From: Terasakiella magnetica
Lineage (GTDB): Bacteria; Pseudomonadota; Alphaproteobacteria; Rhodospirillales; Magnetospirillaceae
Direction: 5' to 3'
DNA: 64,000 nt
Assembly: GCA_902729415.1 (NCBI GenBank)
Contig: CACVCF010000112.1
Coordinates: 1 to 64,000 of the forward strand
The position numbers and the translations under genes were made by a program. Each line of letters begins with the position of its first letter. The stretch's first letter is position 1. This document shows positions 1 to 10,250 of the stretch, piece after piece. The notes beneath the pieces are model-generated. The model worked only from the letters and a program-made list of their open reading frames with translations. It made no database searches and was not told where the DNA came from.

Positions 1-96
1 GCAGGCGAGCGCGGGCGCGTTGAGCGCCCCGGAGCGCCAGCGGAGGAGCCAAGGGTCGCAGGATGTGACCCGCCCGGCGATTGAGGGACGAAGAAT
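1..96. other. Upstream edge with two hairpins
   Basis: No recognisable protein is encoded here. Positions 13-29 form a perfect 6-bp stem (GGGCGC / GCGCCC), and 54-72 form an 8-bp stem with one mismatch (GGGTCGCA / TGTGACCC). One forward frame stays open to a TGA at 98-100 that overlaps the next ATG, so this could be the tail of an upstream gene, but its Arg/Ser-rich translation looks non-coding. An intergenic repeat is the likelier reading. Confidence 0.3.
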
Positions 97-495
97 ATGA
101 GCGAGATATACGATCAGGCGGTCAAGGATCTGGCGGCGGTGGAAGCGGTGCGGCTTGATGCTCCCGACCGGAGTGCCAGCCAGGACAATCCGCTGTGCGG
201 CGACAAGGTCATCCTCGACCTCAAGGTGGCCGAGGGTCGCGTCACCGACCTGGGGCGCAAGGTCAGCGGCTGCCTACTGTGCAAGGCTGCCGCCACGGTG
301 CTGTCGTCCCATGCCGGGGGGCTGGACGCGGCCGCCGCGTCCGGGCTGCTGGACCAGACCCGCGCCATGCTGAAGGAGGGGGCTGCACCGCCGTTTCCCG
401 ATCTGGCGGTGTTTCTGCCGGTCCGCGGCCACAAAAGCCGCCATGACTGCGTACTGCTGCCGTTCAAGGCCTTGGTGAAGGCGTTGAAAATTTAA
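97..495 (+). CDS. NifU/IscU-like iron-sulfur cluster scaffold protein
   Basis: This 132-residue protein has the layout of the NifU N-terminal/IscU/SufU scaffold family, on which Fe-S clusters are assembled in the cytoplasm. The three family landmarks are present in order: NPLCGD near residue 32, a central GCLLC segment near 58, and HDCVLLPF near 116, giving the three conserved cysteines. The usual small-residue stretch after the second cysteine (AAATVLSSHAGG) is also there. No cysteine desulfurase gene is adjacent. It lies 72 bases before purQ. Function rests on family motifs; the specific client proteins cannot be told. Confidence 0.75.
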   Translation: MSEIYDQAVKDLAAVEAVRLDAPDRSASQDNPLCGDKVILDLKVAEGRVTDLGRKVSGCLLCKAAATVLSSHAGGLDAAAASGLLDQTRAMLKEGAAPPFPDLAVFLPVRGHKSRHDCVLLPFKALVKALKI

Positions 496-567
496 GAGGA
501 ACGTCTGGAATCCGGATCGTATCCAGGGTACACAGACAGCCTGATCCCACTTGCCGAAGGCAATGCC

Positions 568-1257
568 GTGAAAGCTGCCGTCATCGTTTTCCCCGGCTCC
601 AACTGCGACCGTGACGTCGCCGTGGCGCTGGAAGCCAGCCTGGGCACAAAGCCCCTGATGGTCTGGCACCGTGACACCCAGTTGCCCGATTTGGACCTGA
701 TCGTAGTTCCGGGCGGCTTTTCCTATGGCGATTACCTGCGCTGCGGCGCCATGGCCGCCCATTCGCCGATCATGCGCGAAGTCAAGGCCAAGGCCGATGC
801 GGGTACCCGCGTGCTGGGCATCTGCAACGGGTTCCAGATTCTCACCGAATCGGGGCTGCTGCCGGGTGTCTTGATGCGCAACCGCAATCTCAAATTCATC
901 TGCAAGGATGTGTTCCTGCGGGTCGAGAACGACCGCACCGATTTTTGCCGCTATTACCGCAGCGGCGACGTGGTGCGCTTTCCCATCGCCCATGCCGAGG
1001 GGAACTACTTCGTTGAGCCCCATGCCTTCCGCGAGATGGAAGATAACGGCCAGATCGCCTTCCGCTATTGTGACCGCAACGGCCGGGTGTCCGATGCCAG
1101 CAACCCCAACGGTTCGCTGAGCGGCGTGGCGGGCGTCTATAACGCCAAGAAGACCGTTCTGGGGCTGATGCCCCACCCCGAGCGCCTCGCCGAAGACCTG
1201 CTGGGCGGCTCCGACGGTAAGCTGATGTTCGATTCCCTGGTGGAGGCGTTGTCGTGA
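568..1257 (+). CDS. purQ: Phosphoribosylformylglycinamidine synthase, glutaminase subunit PurQ
   Basis: PurQ (229 residues) hydrolyses glutamine and passes ammonia to PurL in the fourth step of purine synthesis, FGAR to FGAM. The N-terminus ([17 protein letters not shown]) and the class I glutamine amidotransferase nucleophile Cys86 in [10 protein letters not shown] are clear, as is the C-terminal MPHPER with the catalytic His. The start is GTG at 568, preceded by GAAGG at 556-560. Its stop overlaps the purL start by four bases (GTGA), implying translational coupling. The third subunit, PurS, is not in the window; in related genomes it usually lies just upstream. Confidence 0.96.
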   Translation: MKAAVIVFPGSNCDRDVAVALEASLGTKPLMVWHRDTQLPDLDLIVVPGGFSYGDYLRCGAMAAHSPIMREVKAKADAGTRVLGICNGFQILTESGLLPGVLMRNRNLKFICKDVFLRVENDRTDFCRYYRSGDVVRFPIAHAEGNYFVEPHAFREMEDNGQIAFRYCDRNGRVSDASNPNGSLSGVAGVYNAKKTVLGLMPHPERLAEDLLGGSDGKLMFDSLVEALS

Positions 1258-3458
1258 GCCAGATCACTCCCGAAGTCATCGCCTCGCACGGTATCAAGCC
1301 GGACGAGTACACCAAGATTCTCGAAATCCTGGGCCGTGCCCCCAATCTTACCGAGTTGGGCATCTTCTCGGTGATGTGGTCCGAGCATTGCTCGTACAAA
1401 TCGTCGAAGAAGTGGTTGAAGACCCTGCCCACCAAGGCGCCCTGGGTCATCTGTGGCCCCGGCGAGAATGCGGGCGTCATCGATATCGGTGACGGTCAGG
1501 CCATCATCTTCAAGATGGAAAGCCACAATCACCCCAGCTTCATCGAGCCCTATCAGGGCGCGGCGACGGGCGTCGGCGGCATTCTGCGCGACGTCTTCAC
1601 CATGGGCGCGCGTCCCATCGCCAATATGAACGCCCTGCGGTTCGGCGACCCCAGCCACCCCAAGACCCGCCATCTGGTGGCGGGTGTGATCGCCGGCATC
1701 GGCGGCTACGGCAATTGCGTCGGTGTCCCCACTGTGGGCGGCGAAACCAATTTCCACGCCAGCTATAACGGCAATATCCTGGTCAACGCCATGACCGTGG
1801 GCCTAGCCGACAAGGATAAGATTTTCTATTCCGCCGCCGCCGGGATCGGTAATCCGGTGGTGTATGTCGGCTCCAAGACCGGCCGCGACGGCATCCACGG
1901 CGCCACCATGGCTTCAGCTGAATTCAGCGAGGATTCCGAGGAAAAGCGTCCCACCGTCCAGGTTGGCGACCCCTTCACGGAAAAACTGCTGATCGAAGCC
2001 TGCCTGGAACTGATGAACACCGACGCCATCGTCGCCATCCAGGACATGGGGGCCGCCGGTCTGACCTCGTCGTCATTCGAGATGGCCTCCAAGGGCGGTC
2101 TCGGCATCGAGATGGACCTGGACGCCGTGCCCATGCGCGAAGAAGGCATGAGCGCCTACGAGATCATGCTGTCGGAATCCCAGGAGCGCATGCTCATGGT
2201 GATTAAGCCCGGCCGCGAGGATCTCGCCCGCTCGGTGTTCGAGAAGTGGGAACTGGACTTCGCCATCGTCGGCACGCTCACCGACAGCGGCCGCATGGTG
2301 CTCAAGCGCCACGGTGAAGTGGTGGCCGATCTGCCCATCGATCCGCTGGCCCTGGCCTCGCCCGAATACGACCGCCCCTGGGTGGCTCCGGCCAAGCAGC
2401 CGGTGATCGAGGCCAAGGACGTGCCCGCCCATTGCCCGGCCGACGCGCTGAAGCAATTGCTGGCCTGCCCCGATCTGGCTTCCCGGCGCTGGATCTGGCA
2501 GCAATACGATCACATGGTCATGGGCGATACCGTCCAGCGCCCCGGTGGTGATGCCGCCGTGGTCCGCATCCATGGTACCGAGAAGGCGGTGGCCATCACC
2601 ACCGACGTGACGCCGCGTTACGTGCTGGCCGATCCTTACGAGGGTGGGCGTCAAGCGGTGGCCGAGGCCTATCGCAACCTGTCTGCCGTGGGAGCTCTGC
2701 CGCTGGCGGTGACCGACAACCTGAATTTCGGCAATCCGGAAAAGCCCGAGATCATGGGGCAGATCGTCGAATCCATCCGTGGTATGGGCCAGGCCTGCCG
2801 TGAACTGGATTTCCCCGTGGTGTCGGGCAATGTGTCGCTCTACAACGAGACTCAAGGCAACGCTATCTTGCCGACGCCTGCCATCGGCGGTGTCGGTCTG
2901 ATGGACGATGTCTCCAAGTCCGCCACCGTGGCCTTCAAGCAGGCGGGATCGGCCATCGTGCTGATCGGTGAAACCAAGGGCTGGCTGGGGTCGTCGCTTT
3001 ATTTGCGCGAGCTTTGCGGCCGCGAGGAAGGCGCTCCGCCACCGGTGGCGTTGCACCGCGAACGCCGGGCCGGTGAACTGGTGCGCCAGTTGATCGGTGA
3101 CGGTCAGATTCTGGCCTGCCACGATGTCTCCGACGGCGGTCTGTTGGTGGCGGTGGCCGAAATGGCTATGGCGTCGGATGCCCGCATCGGTGCCCAGCTG
3201 GATGCGCCCTCGACCCTGCCGCTGCACGCCTGGTGCTTTGGCGAGGATCAGGGCCGCTATGTCCTTGAAGTATTCGAGGACGATCTGGTCAGCGTGCTGG
3301 AAGAGGCTCAGAACCACGATACCACCGCCCGCGTCATCGGCAAGACCGGCGGCCATGTCATCAGTGTCGGCGGCCGTGCCGTGCCGATCGATGAACTGGT
3401 GGACGCCAACGAAGGTTGGATGCCTGCTTTCATGGGTTCCGAGATGGCGCAGCATTAA
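1254..3458 (+). CDS. purL: Phosphoribosylformylglycinamidine synthase, synthetase subunit PurL
   Basis: This 734-residue protein is the small-type PurL that works with separate PurQ and PurS. It catalyses the ATP-dependent amidation of FGAR. Visible family marks include [15 protein letters not shown] near residue 42, the KMESHNHPS signature near 87, [17 protein letters not shown], and a second half with SGNVSLYNE, the internal duplication typical of the AIR-synthase fold. It starts at GTG 1254 inside the purQ stop. A strong hairpin terminator follows 25 bases after the stop, so purQL transcription ends here. Confidence 0.97.
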   Translation: MSQITPEVIASHGIKPDEYTKILEILGRAPNLTELGIFSVMWSEHCSYKSSKKWLKTLPTKAPWVICGPGENAGVIDIGDGQAIIFKMESHNHPSFIEPYQGAATGVGGILRDVFTMGARPIANMNALRFGDPSHPKTRHLVAGVIAGIGGYGNCVGVPTVGGETNFHASYNGNILVNAMTVGLADKDKIFYSAAAGIGNPVVYVGSKTGRDGIHGATMASAEFSEDSEEKRPTVQVGDPFTEKLLIEACLELMNTDAIVAIQDMGAAGLTSSSFEMASKGGLGIEMDLDAVPMREEGMSAYEIMLSESQERMLMVIKPGREDLARSVFEKWELDFAIVGTLTDSGRMVLKRHGEVVADLPIDPLALASPEYDRPWVAPAKQPVIEAKDVPAHCPADALKQLLACPDLASRRWIWQQYDHMVMGDTVQRPGGDAAVVRIHGTEKAVAITTDVTPRYVLADPYEGGRQAVAEAYRNLSAVGALPLAVTDNLNFGNPEKPEIMGQIVESIRGMGQACRELDFPVVSGNVSLYNETQGNAILPTPAIGGVGLMDDVSKSATVAFKQAGSAIVLIGETKGWLGSSLYLRELCGREEGAPPPVALHRERRAGELVRQLIGDGQILACHDVSDGGLLVAVAEMAMASDARIGAQLDAPSTLPLHAWCFGEDQGRYVLEVFEDDLVSVLEEAQNHDTTARVIGKTGGHVISVGGRAVPIDELVDANEGWMPAFMGSEMAQH

Positions 3459-3482
3459 AACAGACAAGGGGCAGTTCCCCTT

Positions 3483-3516
3483 AAAACCCCTTCCCGGAAA
3501 CGGGGAGGGGTTTTTT
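3483..3516. terminator. Bidirectional intrinsic terminator between purL and the PilZ gene
   Basis: A 13-bp stem with one mismatch (3483-3495 against 3502-3514, loop GGAAAC) is followed by T6 on the plus strand and flanked by a T-tract on the minus strand. It can therefore end both purL and the convergent PilZ gene, whose stop codon lies at its edge. Confidence 0.85.
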
Positions 3517-3844
3517 ATTCGTCCGAGCACTCGGCGACAAATTTGACCAGACGGTAGGTTGCGGGGGTGAATTTCAGCGCGACGATGCGGTTATCCTGAC
3601 GCACCAGGGTACAGATGCCGCCGATACCACGGTTGATATCCAGCTTGCCGCCGTCATTGGGGTAGAGGGTGAAGCGCATGGGCTCGGGCTTGATCGTGAA
3701 TCCCGCCTCCAACTCCATGCCGGTGGCTGAGATATCCGCCACCCTGACCAACTTGCCCCCGATAATGGCCATCAGGCCGAATCCCTGAAAGCGGGGATAG
3801 CGCCGACGTTCGCTGTGCTCGGCAGATGAATCCTGATCCGGCAT
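3515..3844 (-). CDS. Single-domain PilZ protein, probable c-di-GMP receptor
   Basis: The 109-residue protein is almost entirely one PilZ domain. The two c-di-GMP binding motifs are present: RxxxR (Arg14 to Arg18 in RRYPR) and the D/NxSxxG motif (Asp37, Ser39, Gly42 in ADISATGME). There is no signal peptide or membrane segment, so it should act in the cytoplasm as a c-di-GMP effector. Its two downstream neighbours on the opposite strand make or break c-di-GMP, which fits, but the output it controls is not visible. Confidence 0.8.
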   Translation of the reverse strand: MPDQDSSAEHSERRRYPRFQGFGLMAIIGGKLVRVADISATGMELEAGFTIKPEPMRFTLYPNDGGKLDINRGIGGICTLVRQDNRIVALKFTPATYRLVKFVAECSDE

Positions 3845-4024
3845 CTTTAGGGTCCTCTTCCCTGCACCGATTCAACAATATGCAAAATTCGCGGCAAACG
3901 CATCCCCTTGGAGAGAACTCTGACAATTTACTGACCGAATTCCACTCTGAGACGGTTGATTAAGCGGTGCTCGAAGCCAACATGCTAATGTGCATTCGGT
4001 TCGCAGACTAAAGGACGCGGCAGC

Positions 4025-5503
4025 ATGGTAGCGGAGGGGATGCACACGAAACACACGTCTTCCGAGAGCGGCCCGTTTGGCGCGGGCTGGGGCCACCGCC
4101 TTGTTAATGCATCGCTTAAAAGCATTGAAGATTTTAGGATTGTTATTAACAGCATTCCTATTGGCGTGACATTGTTAAATTCAGATCTTGAGATGGTAGC
4201 GTGCAATATAAAATTCAAGGAATTGCTAGATTTTCCTGATCAACTATTTTTGAACGGCCTTCCTAACATGGCTGCATTGGCATTATTCAATGCCCAGCGG
4301 GGAGAGTACGGTCCTGGAGACCCTAATGAGCTGGCCAATCAAGTGGTGGTCCGCGCCAGATCTATGCAGGATCATCGCTACCAAAGGTTGCGGCCAGGTG
4401 GAGTCATCCTTGAGATTGAGGGGCACCCCATCCAAGGCGGCGGCTTTATCTCCATCTATACCGACATCACCGAGCGTTATCGTGCCGAAGAGCTTTTGCG
4501 TCAGCGTGAAGGACAATTGCGGCTGATCTACGACACATCCAGCGTCGCTATTTTCTTTGTTGATCAACGGGGCTTCATCACCCATGCCAACCGTCGCATG
4601 TCCGAGATGTTCGCCTGCCCCATGCAAACCCTGATCGGCAGCGAATACGTGGCTCATATCGCGGCGGCGGAACGGGAGGTCGGACGCCGGAAGATGCTTG
4701 ACCTGTTGAGCAGTGCCATTCCCAGCGTGGATCTGGAGCGGCATTACTGGCGTGACGACGGCACCACCTTTTGGGGGCGCCTGACCGGGCAGCGGATGCA
4801 TGACGAAAGCGGAAGGTCCATGGGGCTGGTGGGGGTGATCCTTGATATCACCGACCGCCGGGCGGCCGAGCAGCAATTGGCCGAGCGCAGCCGAGAGCTT
4901 GAGGCCATGAACAAGGCCCTGGCCTCATCCAATGCTGAATTGATGCAGGCGCGGGAAGCGCTGGAACGCATGGCCATGCACGATCAGCTGACCGGTCTGG
5001 CCAACCGCCATAAGTTTCTCCAGACCTATTCCATCGAGGTCGAACGCCGCAACCGCACTGGCGGCGCCTTGTCGCTGCTTCTGGTCGATGTCGACCATTT
5101 CAAGGTGATCAACGACCGCTATGGACATCTGGCTGGAGATATCTGTCTGCGGGCCATTGCCAGCGTTCTGGAGAGGAGTGTGCGGGCGGCCGATCTGGTG
5201 GGGCGCTTCGGCGGTGAGGAGTTTGTGGTGCTGTTGCCTGAAACCGATGCCGAGGGGGCCTTGGCCGCCGCCGAGAATCTCTGTCACGAGGTCCGTCACA
5301 CTCAATTCGAGGTTGGTGGCCAGATGCTGACCATTACCATCAGTGTTGGTACAGCCACATTGCTGGCCGGGCAATCGGGGGATTTTGACCGTCTGGTCCA
5401 CCGGGCCGATCTGGCGGTCTACCGCGCCAAGGGGGCTGGGCGCGACGCCGTGGTGATGGGGCTGGGCGATGGTGAAGTCACCTCTCTTCCTGGCCATGGG
5501 TAA
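4025..5503 (+). CDS. Diguanylate cyclase with two PAS domains
   Basis: This is a soluble 492-residue sensor enzyme predicted to make c-di-GMP from two GTP. A first PAS domain of the PAS_7 kind spans about residues 35-155 (ending in a YTDITER motif), a second PAS about 165-285 (ILDITDRRAAE), then a short coiled linker and a GGDEF domain from about 320. The active loop is intact as GGEEF (396-400), and the inhibitory I-site RxxD (RAAD) sits exactly five residues upstream, so product inhibition is expected. No transmembrane segment is seen. The first 300 bases are noticeably AT-richer than the rest of the gene. Confidence 0.9.
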   Translation: MVAEGMHTKHTSSESGPFGAGWGHRLVNASLKSIEDFRIVINSIPIGVTLLNSDLEMVACNIKFKELLDFPDQLFLNGLPNMAALALFNAQRGEYGPGDPNELANQVVVRARSMQDHRYQRLRPGGVILEIEGHPIQGGGFISIYTDITERYRAEELLRQREGQLRLIYDTSSVAIFFVDQRGFITHANRRMSEMFACPMQTLIGSEYVAHIAAAEREVGRRKMLDLLSSAIPSVDLERHYWRDDGTTFWGRLTGQRMHDESGRSMGLVGVILDITDRRAAEQQLAERSRELEAMNKALASSNAELMQAREALERMAMHDQLTGLANRHKFLQTYSIEVERRNRTGGALSLLLVDVDHFKVINDRYGHLAGDICLRAIASVLERSVRAADLVGRFGGEEFVVLLPETDAEGALAAAENLCHEVRHTQFEVGGQMLTITISVGTATLLAGQSGDFDRLVHRADLAVYRAKGAGRDAVVMGLGDGEVTSLPGHG

Positions 5504-5659
5504 GAGGCATAGCTCAACCACAGGGGCTGTATTGCCAGGAATCCGCATAGACCCGGCATGACGCAGGGGGTACAGTTATGCCCATGCTGAAGTGGGCCGG
5601 GGGGCCTGTTCTTGAATGAAGAACCGGGCTTTGGCCGTCTGGCGATAGGGTAAGGGATT

Positions 5660-8600
5660 GTGGCGCCGCTTATGCCAGAGAACCTCGATCATCCGGGAAG
5701 CAATGGTGGGCTTAATCCGCGTCTGCGGCCCCAATCCATTTTGTGGGGAATGATCTGCCTTTATGGCCTGATTCTCCTCCTCCTCGGCGGACTGTCGTCG
5801 TGGCGCGATTATAACGCCAGCCTGAGTGACGCCGAGCTGAACGCCACTAATTACGTCAACCTGCTGGAAGAGCACGCCAAGCGCACGCTGGAGGCGGCCG
5901 ACCTGATCATGCTGCGGCTGTTGGACCGGGTTGCGGCCAAGGGGATTGATGGAGTGGCGGCCTCCCAGGAGGATTGGTGGAGTCTCGAAGCTGCGGCCAT
6001 GGGCTCGCCCCAGACCGGGGCGCTGTATCTGATCGACGCCAAGGGCGATCTTCGCTTTACCACCCGCTCGTTTCCTGCTCCGCCCGCCACCAACTATTCC
6101 GGCCGCGATTATTTCCGCGCCATGATGGAGAAGGCGCCTCAACCTTATGTGGCGCGCTCGTTCTTTGAAGATGGAAGCGGCCGCGCCTCTTTTGCCATCG
6201 CGCGCAGGATCGAGACCAAGGACGGAAGCTTTGCCGGGGTGGCTGTCGTCACGATTGAAAGCGAGTATTTCCGCGAGTTCTACCGCAATCTTGGGTTCAG
6301 CGAACATGTGGCGTTCGGCATCTACAAGCACGATGGTTCGATCCTGGTGCGCTATCCCATGGTGGATGCTGATGTGGGACGTACCATTCCCAGCAATGCG
6401 CCCTTGCAGCAATTGCTGCCCACCAAGCCCATCGGCACCTTCCGGGGGGTCTCGACCTATGATGCCTTTCACCGGGTGGTGGCCTATCGCAAGGTGGACG
6501 ACCCGGCCATCACCTTATGGGTGGCGACGACCGAGGAGGATGCCCTGGAGGGCTGGTGGCTGCGCCTTGCCCGCAATGCTGGTTTGGGACTGATCAGTAT
6601 CATCGCCCTGGCCGCCTTGTCGCACTTTGCGCTCCGCGGTATCCGCCGTGAGGCGGAAGTGACCGCCAAGTTGGCGGCTTTGTTCGAGTTTTCTCCCATC
6701 GGTATGGTGCGGAGCCGCCTGGATGGGGGCTTCATCGAGGTTAATCCCGCTTTTCTTGCCATGGTGGGGCGCCCCCTTGATGAGGTTCTGACGATCGGGC
6801 GAACCGACCTGACCCCGGAGAGCTATGCCGAAAGCGATCGGCAGACCATAAAAAGCCTGCTGATCAATGGCCGCTATGGTCCTTACGAGAAAGAATATCT
6901 CCACGCCAGCGGAAGACCGGTGCCGGTCAGTCTGAACGGTGTTCTGGTCAAGGGCGGCTCGGGCGAGCCCTATCTCTGGTCTACCATCGAGGACATCTCG
7001 GCCCGCAAGCAGGCGGAAGAGGCTACCCAGCAAGCCGCCAGCGTCTTCCACAATACTGCCGAAGCCATCGTCATCACCGACCCGCAGGCCAGGATACTAT
7101 CGGTCAATCCGGCCTTTACCCAGATTACCGGCTATAGTGCCGATGATGCCATCGGGCGCAGCCCCGCGATCTTAAAATCGGACCGTCATGGTCCGGTCTT
7201 CTATAAGGAGATGTGGGCCTCCTTGTTGGAAACGGGGCAATGGCAGGGGCAGATATGGAACCGGCGCAAGGATGGGCAGGCCTATCTGGCGTGGCAGACC
7301 ATTTCCTCTGTCACCGATGACAAGGGGCAGGTCGTACGTTTCGTCTCGGTATCCAGTGACGTCACTGAACTGCATCTCAAGGACGAGCAGATCCGTCATC
7401 AGGCCTATCATGACGCCCTGACCGGCCTGCCCAACCGGTTGCTGCTTCAAGACCGCCTGGGCCATGCCATCGAGGTGGCCCGCCGCGAGCGCGAGCGGGT
7501 GGCGGTGATGTTCATTGATCTCGACCGCTTCAAGGTGGTCAACGACAGCTTGGGCCACAAGGCGGGCGACACCCTGCTGGTCGAGGCGGCCAAGCGTTTG
7601 CAGGAGCGGCTGCGCAAAAGCGATACCATCGCCCGTCTGGGGGGCGACGAGTTCGTGGTGGTGCTGTCGTTCTTCGAAACCTTGGGTGAAGTGGCCGAGG
7701 TGGCGGAATCCATCATCGGACGCTTCCAGCAGCCGATCCCCCTGCTGGGCCACGACATGCACGTCACCGCCAGTGTCGGAGTCGCTTTGTTCCCCCGGGA
7801 CGGAAGCGATGTCGATACCCTGATGATGAATGCCGATACCGCCATGTATCGAGCCAAGGAGGCCGGGCGGAGTACCTTCCGGTTCTTCGACCCCACCATG
7901 AATGCCGAGGCCATGGAGCGCCTCAATCTGGAGGAGGCGCTGCGCCGCGCCATCGATAACCGCGAATTCACCCTCTATTACCAGCCCAAGGTAGATCTGC
8001 GCACCGGCGGGCTGGCGGGGGTGGAAGCGCTGATCCGCTGGATCAGCCCCGACCGCGGCCTGATCTCGCCCAACAACTTCATTCCCCTGGCGGAAGAGAC
8101 CGGTCTGATCCTTCCGATCGGCGATTGGGTGTTGGAGGAGGCCTTCCGTCAGGCGGCGGAATGGCACAATCGCGGCTTTCCGCCCATCAAAGTCGCTATC
8201 AACGCATCCGCCAAGCAGTTCCTCAATCTGGAATTCGCCGATAAGGTCAGTACTCTTCTGGCCAATCACGGCCTTGATTCCGACCTGATCGAGATCGAGC
8301 TGACCGAAAGCGCGGTGATGTCGGAACCGGAAAAGGCGGTGGCGCAATTGCTGCTGCTGCGCCAGCTTGGCATCCGGGTCTCTGTGGATGATTTTGGTAC
8401 CGGCTATTCCAGTCTCAGCTATCTGAAGCGCCTGCCGCTGACCACTGTCAAGATCGACCGCTCCTTCGTGCATGGCGTCGATCTCGAACCCGATAATGCC
8501 GCCATCGTTGGCGCCATCCTCGGGCTGGCAGAATCCTTGGGTCTGACCGTAGTGGCCGAAGGTATCGAGACCGAGGGGGAAGAGCGCTATCTCAAGGCCG

Positions 8601-8698
8601 CCGGTTGCCCCATCGCCCAGGGCTTCCGCTATGCCAAGCCGCTGGCGGTTCATGATTTCGAAGCCTGGCTCGACCGCTTTCTCGCCCCCGTCCGTTAG
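5660..8698 (+). CDS. Membrane Cache-PAS-PAS-GGDEF-EAL c-di-GMP turnover protein
   Basis: This is a 1012-residue inner-membrane sensor. A transmembrane helix at about 30-50 and another at about 303-325 bracket a periplasmic region of about 250 residues of Cache type. Two PAS domains follow (about 335-455 and 458-580), then GGDEF and EAL. Both catalytic domains keep their key motifs: GGDEF at 661-665 with an RxxD I-site (RKSD) five residues before it, EAL at 789-791, and DDFGTGYSS later in the EAL domain. It could therefore make or degrade c-di-GMP; the net direction is unknown. GTG 5660 has a GGGTAAGGG-like ribosome site; ATG 5672 is an alternative. Confidence 0.9.
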   Translation: MAPLMPENLDHPGSNGGLNPRLRPQSILWGMICLYGLILLLLGGLSSWRDYNASLSDAELNATNYVNLLEEHAKRTLEAADLIMLRLLDRVAAKGIDGVAASQEDWWSLEAAAMGSPQTGALYLIDAKGDLRFTTRSFPAPPATNYSGRDYFRAMMEKAPQPYVARSFFEDGSGRASFAIARRIETKDGSFAGVAVVTIESEYFREFYRNLGFSEHVAFGIYKHDGSILVRYPMVDADVGRTIPSNAPLQQLLPTKPIGTFRGVSTYDAFHRVVAYRKVDDPAITLWVATTEEDALEGWWLRLARNAGLGLISIIALAALSHFALRGIRREAEVTAKLAALFEFSPIGMVRSRLDGGFIEVNPAFLAMVGRPLDEVLTIGRTDLTPESYAESDRQTIKSLLINGRYGPYEKEYLHASGRPVPVSLNGVLVKGGSGEPYLWSTIEDISARKQAEEATQQAASVFHNTAEAIVITDPQARILSVNPAFTQITGYSADDAIGRSPAILKSDRHGPVFYKEMWASLLETGQWQGQIWNRRKDGQAYLAWQTISSVTDDKGQVVRFVSVSSDVTELHLKDEQIRHQAYHDALTGLPNRLLLQDRLGHAIEVARRERERVAVMFIDLDRFKVVNDSLGHKAGDTLLVEAAKRLQERLRKSDTIARLGGDEFVVVLSFFETLGEVAEVAESIIGRFQQPIPLLGHDMHVTASVGVALFPRDGSDVDTLMMNADTAMYRAKEAGRSTFRFFDPTMNAEAMERLNLEEALRRAIDNREFTLYYQPKVDLRTGGLAGVEALIRWISPDRGLISPNNFIPLAEETGLILPIGDWVLEEAFRQAAEWHNRGFPPIKVAINASAKQFLNLEFADKVSTLLANHGLDSDLIEIELTESAVMSEPEKAVAQLLLLRQLGIRVSVDDFGTGYSSLSYLKRLPLTTVKIDRSFVHGVDLEPDNAAIVGAILGLAESLGLTVVAEGIETEGEERYLKAAGCPIAQGFRYAKPLAVHDFEAWLDRFLAPVR

Positions 8699-9128
8699 AA
8701 CCGCTTCCGCCCGATTTATGCTGCCATGCGTCTCGCTTTTTCGGCTTGTCTCAGGGAAAGCCAATCGCGGCGGGTCTTGCCCGTGCCGTCTCACCCTCGA
8801 CTGAAAAAGGTCAGGTTGATGGCGCGGCGATATCAAGCGGAAGGGGCAAATTCCACACTCCCCCTTTCCATTCTTCCTCGACCTACCCACATCACTTCTA
8901 TCCCTGTCCGCTTTGGGGATACGGATCGGGTGCAAAGCACCCGCCCCCTTTGGTGTGGCACAAGCTACGGCGGATGGAGAGTTACCATCCGGTGCTTGAA
9001 TCCGTTGTTGATCGGTTCCGGTCAACAAGATTTGGGTAAGGTGATGTGGTTCTAGCCTCAGCCGGCTTCGGAATGCTGCGGCGCAGCGAATGGATCTTAA
9101 TTAACTTTATTGAGGTTAATATCGTATA
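8699..9128. other. Non-coding region upstream of the pdh operon
   Basis: No coding sequence, tRNA or terminator that I can support lies in this stretch. Composition becomes AT-richer toward 9100, consistent with a promoter for pdhA; the notable elements are listed separately. Confidence 0.4.
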
Positions 9129-9178
9129 TTGCATTGCAAAACAGGGGGTTGGTCGGTAAACCCGCTTGCAAAATAGGG
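9129..9178 (+). promoter_or_regulatory. TTGCAAAA-type repeated elements before pdhA
   Basis: Two near-identical 13-mers, TTGCAAAACAGGG (9134-9146) and TTGCAAAATAGGG (9166-9178), are repeated directly at a 32-bp spacing, about three helical turns. The first overlaps a perfect palindrome TTGCA-T-TGCAA (9129-9139). They lie 55-100 bases before the pdhA start. TTTGCAAA-like sites are known for RamB/ScfR-type regulators of acetate and propionate metabolism, so a similar carbon-status regulator is a guess. Confidence 0.45.
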
Positions 9179-9232
9179 AAGTGTGGTTTACCTATCTCCC
9201 CAGTTCGACCATCCGGGTCTCAGGGAGGAACC

Positions 9233-10231
9233 ATGGCCAGCAAGAAGAAGGTTGGGGGAGCGGCGGAGCCCACCCCCAAGGAGCTTATCCGCTATTACCG
9301 CGAGATGCTGCTGATCCGCCGTTTCGAGGAAAAGGCGGGCCAGCTTTACGGCATGGGTCTGATCAACGGCTTTTGCCACCTCTATATCGGTCAGGAGGCC
9401 GTGGTGGTGGGCATGCAGGCCGTGGCCGGTCCGGCGGATTCCTGCATCACCAGCTATCGTGATCACGGCCATATGCTAGTCTGCGGTATGGATCCCAAGG
9501 GTGTGATGGCTGAGCTGACAGGCCGTGCCGGGGGCTATTCCCGCGGTAAGGGCGGGTCCATGCACATGTTCAGCAAGGAAAAGCGCTTCTACGGCGGGCA
9601 TGGCATCGTCGGTGCCCAGGTGCCGCTGGGAGCTGGTCTTGGCTTTGCCCACAAATACACCAAGGATGGCGGTGTCGCGCATGTCTATTGCGGCGACGGC
9701 GCGGTCAATCAGGGCCAAGTTTACGAAAGCTTCAACATGGCGTCGCTGTGGAAGCTGCCGGTGGTGTTCGTTATCGAGAACAACAAATACGCCATGGGCA
9801 CCTCGTCGGCACGCCATGCCGCGGGTCAGGAATTGTACAAACGCGGCGACGCCTATGGCATTCCCGGCGAGCCGGTCAACGGTATGAGCATCATCGCCGT
9901 ACGAGAAGCCGCCGCCCGCGCGTTGGAGCATGCCCGCTCTGGTCAGGGGCCTTACATCCTGGAGATGAACACCTATCGCTATCGCGGCCACTCCATGTCC
10001 GATCCGGCCAAGTACCGGAGCAAGGAGGAGGTGACCCGCATGCGCGAACAGCACGATCCCATCGACCAGATGAAGGAGAAGCTGTTGGCCGATGGTCTGA
10101 TCACCGAAGACGGCCTGAAGGAGATCGATCGTGACGTCAAGGCGGTGGTGACCGAAGCCGCCGAGTTCTCGCAGACCAGTCCCGAGCCGGATGTGTCCGA
10201 GCTGTGGACCGACATCTTGATCGAAGCCTGA
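9233..10231 (+). CDS. pdhA: Pyruvate dehydrogenase E1 component, alpha subunit
   Basis: PdhA (332 residues) is the thiamine-diphosphate-binding half of E1, which decarboxylates pyruvate and transfers the acetyl group to lipoyl-E2. The sequence has the E1-alpha signature: [14 protein letters not shown] near the N-terminus, the phosphorylation-loop-like region YRDHGH, and the ThDP motif [17 protein letters not shown] followed by [12 protein letters not shown] 9233 is chosen because GGGAGG lies just before it and homology starts there; the open frame extends further upstream. It heads a pdhA-pdhB-pdhC-unknown-lpd cluster with gaps of 20 bases or fewer. Confidence 0.96.
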   Translation: MASKKKVGGAAEPTPKELIRYYREMLLIRRFEEKAGQLYGMGLINGFCHLYIGQEAVVVGMQAVAGPADSCITSYRDHGHMLVCGMDPKGVMAELTGRAGGYSRGKGGSMHMFSKEKRFYGGHGIVGAQVPLGAGLGFAHKYTKDGGVAHVYCGDGAVNQGQVYESFNMASLWKLPVVFVIENNKYAMGTSSARHAAGQELYKRGDAYGIPGEPVNGMSIIAVREAAARALEHARSGQGPYILEMNTYRYRGHSMSDPAKYRSKEEVTRMREQHDPIDQMKEKLLADGLITEDGLKEIDRDVKAVVTEAAEFSQTSPEPDVSELWTDILIEA

Positions 10232-10250
10232 AGGCGAGGGGGGTAAAGCA

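Noticed and set aside
274..1176. Long minus-strand open frame opposite purQ
   Set aside because: His/Gly/Gln-rich translation with no family features; it is the GC-driven shadow of the scaffold and purQ genes.
8726..9055. Overlapping forward open frames between the EAL gene and pdhA
   Set aside because: Two frames of similar length overlap with no family match or ribosome site; treated as non-coding.
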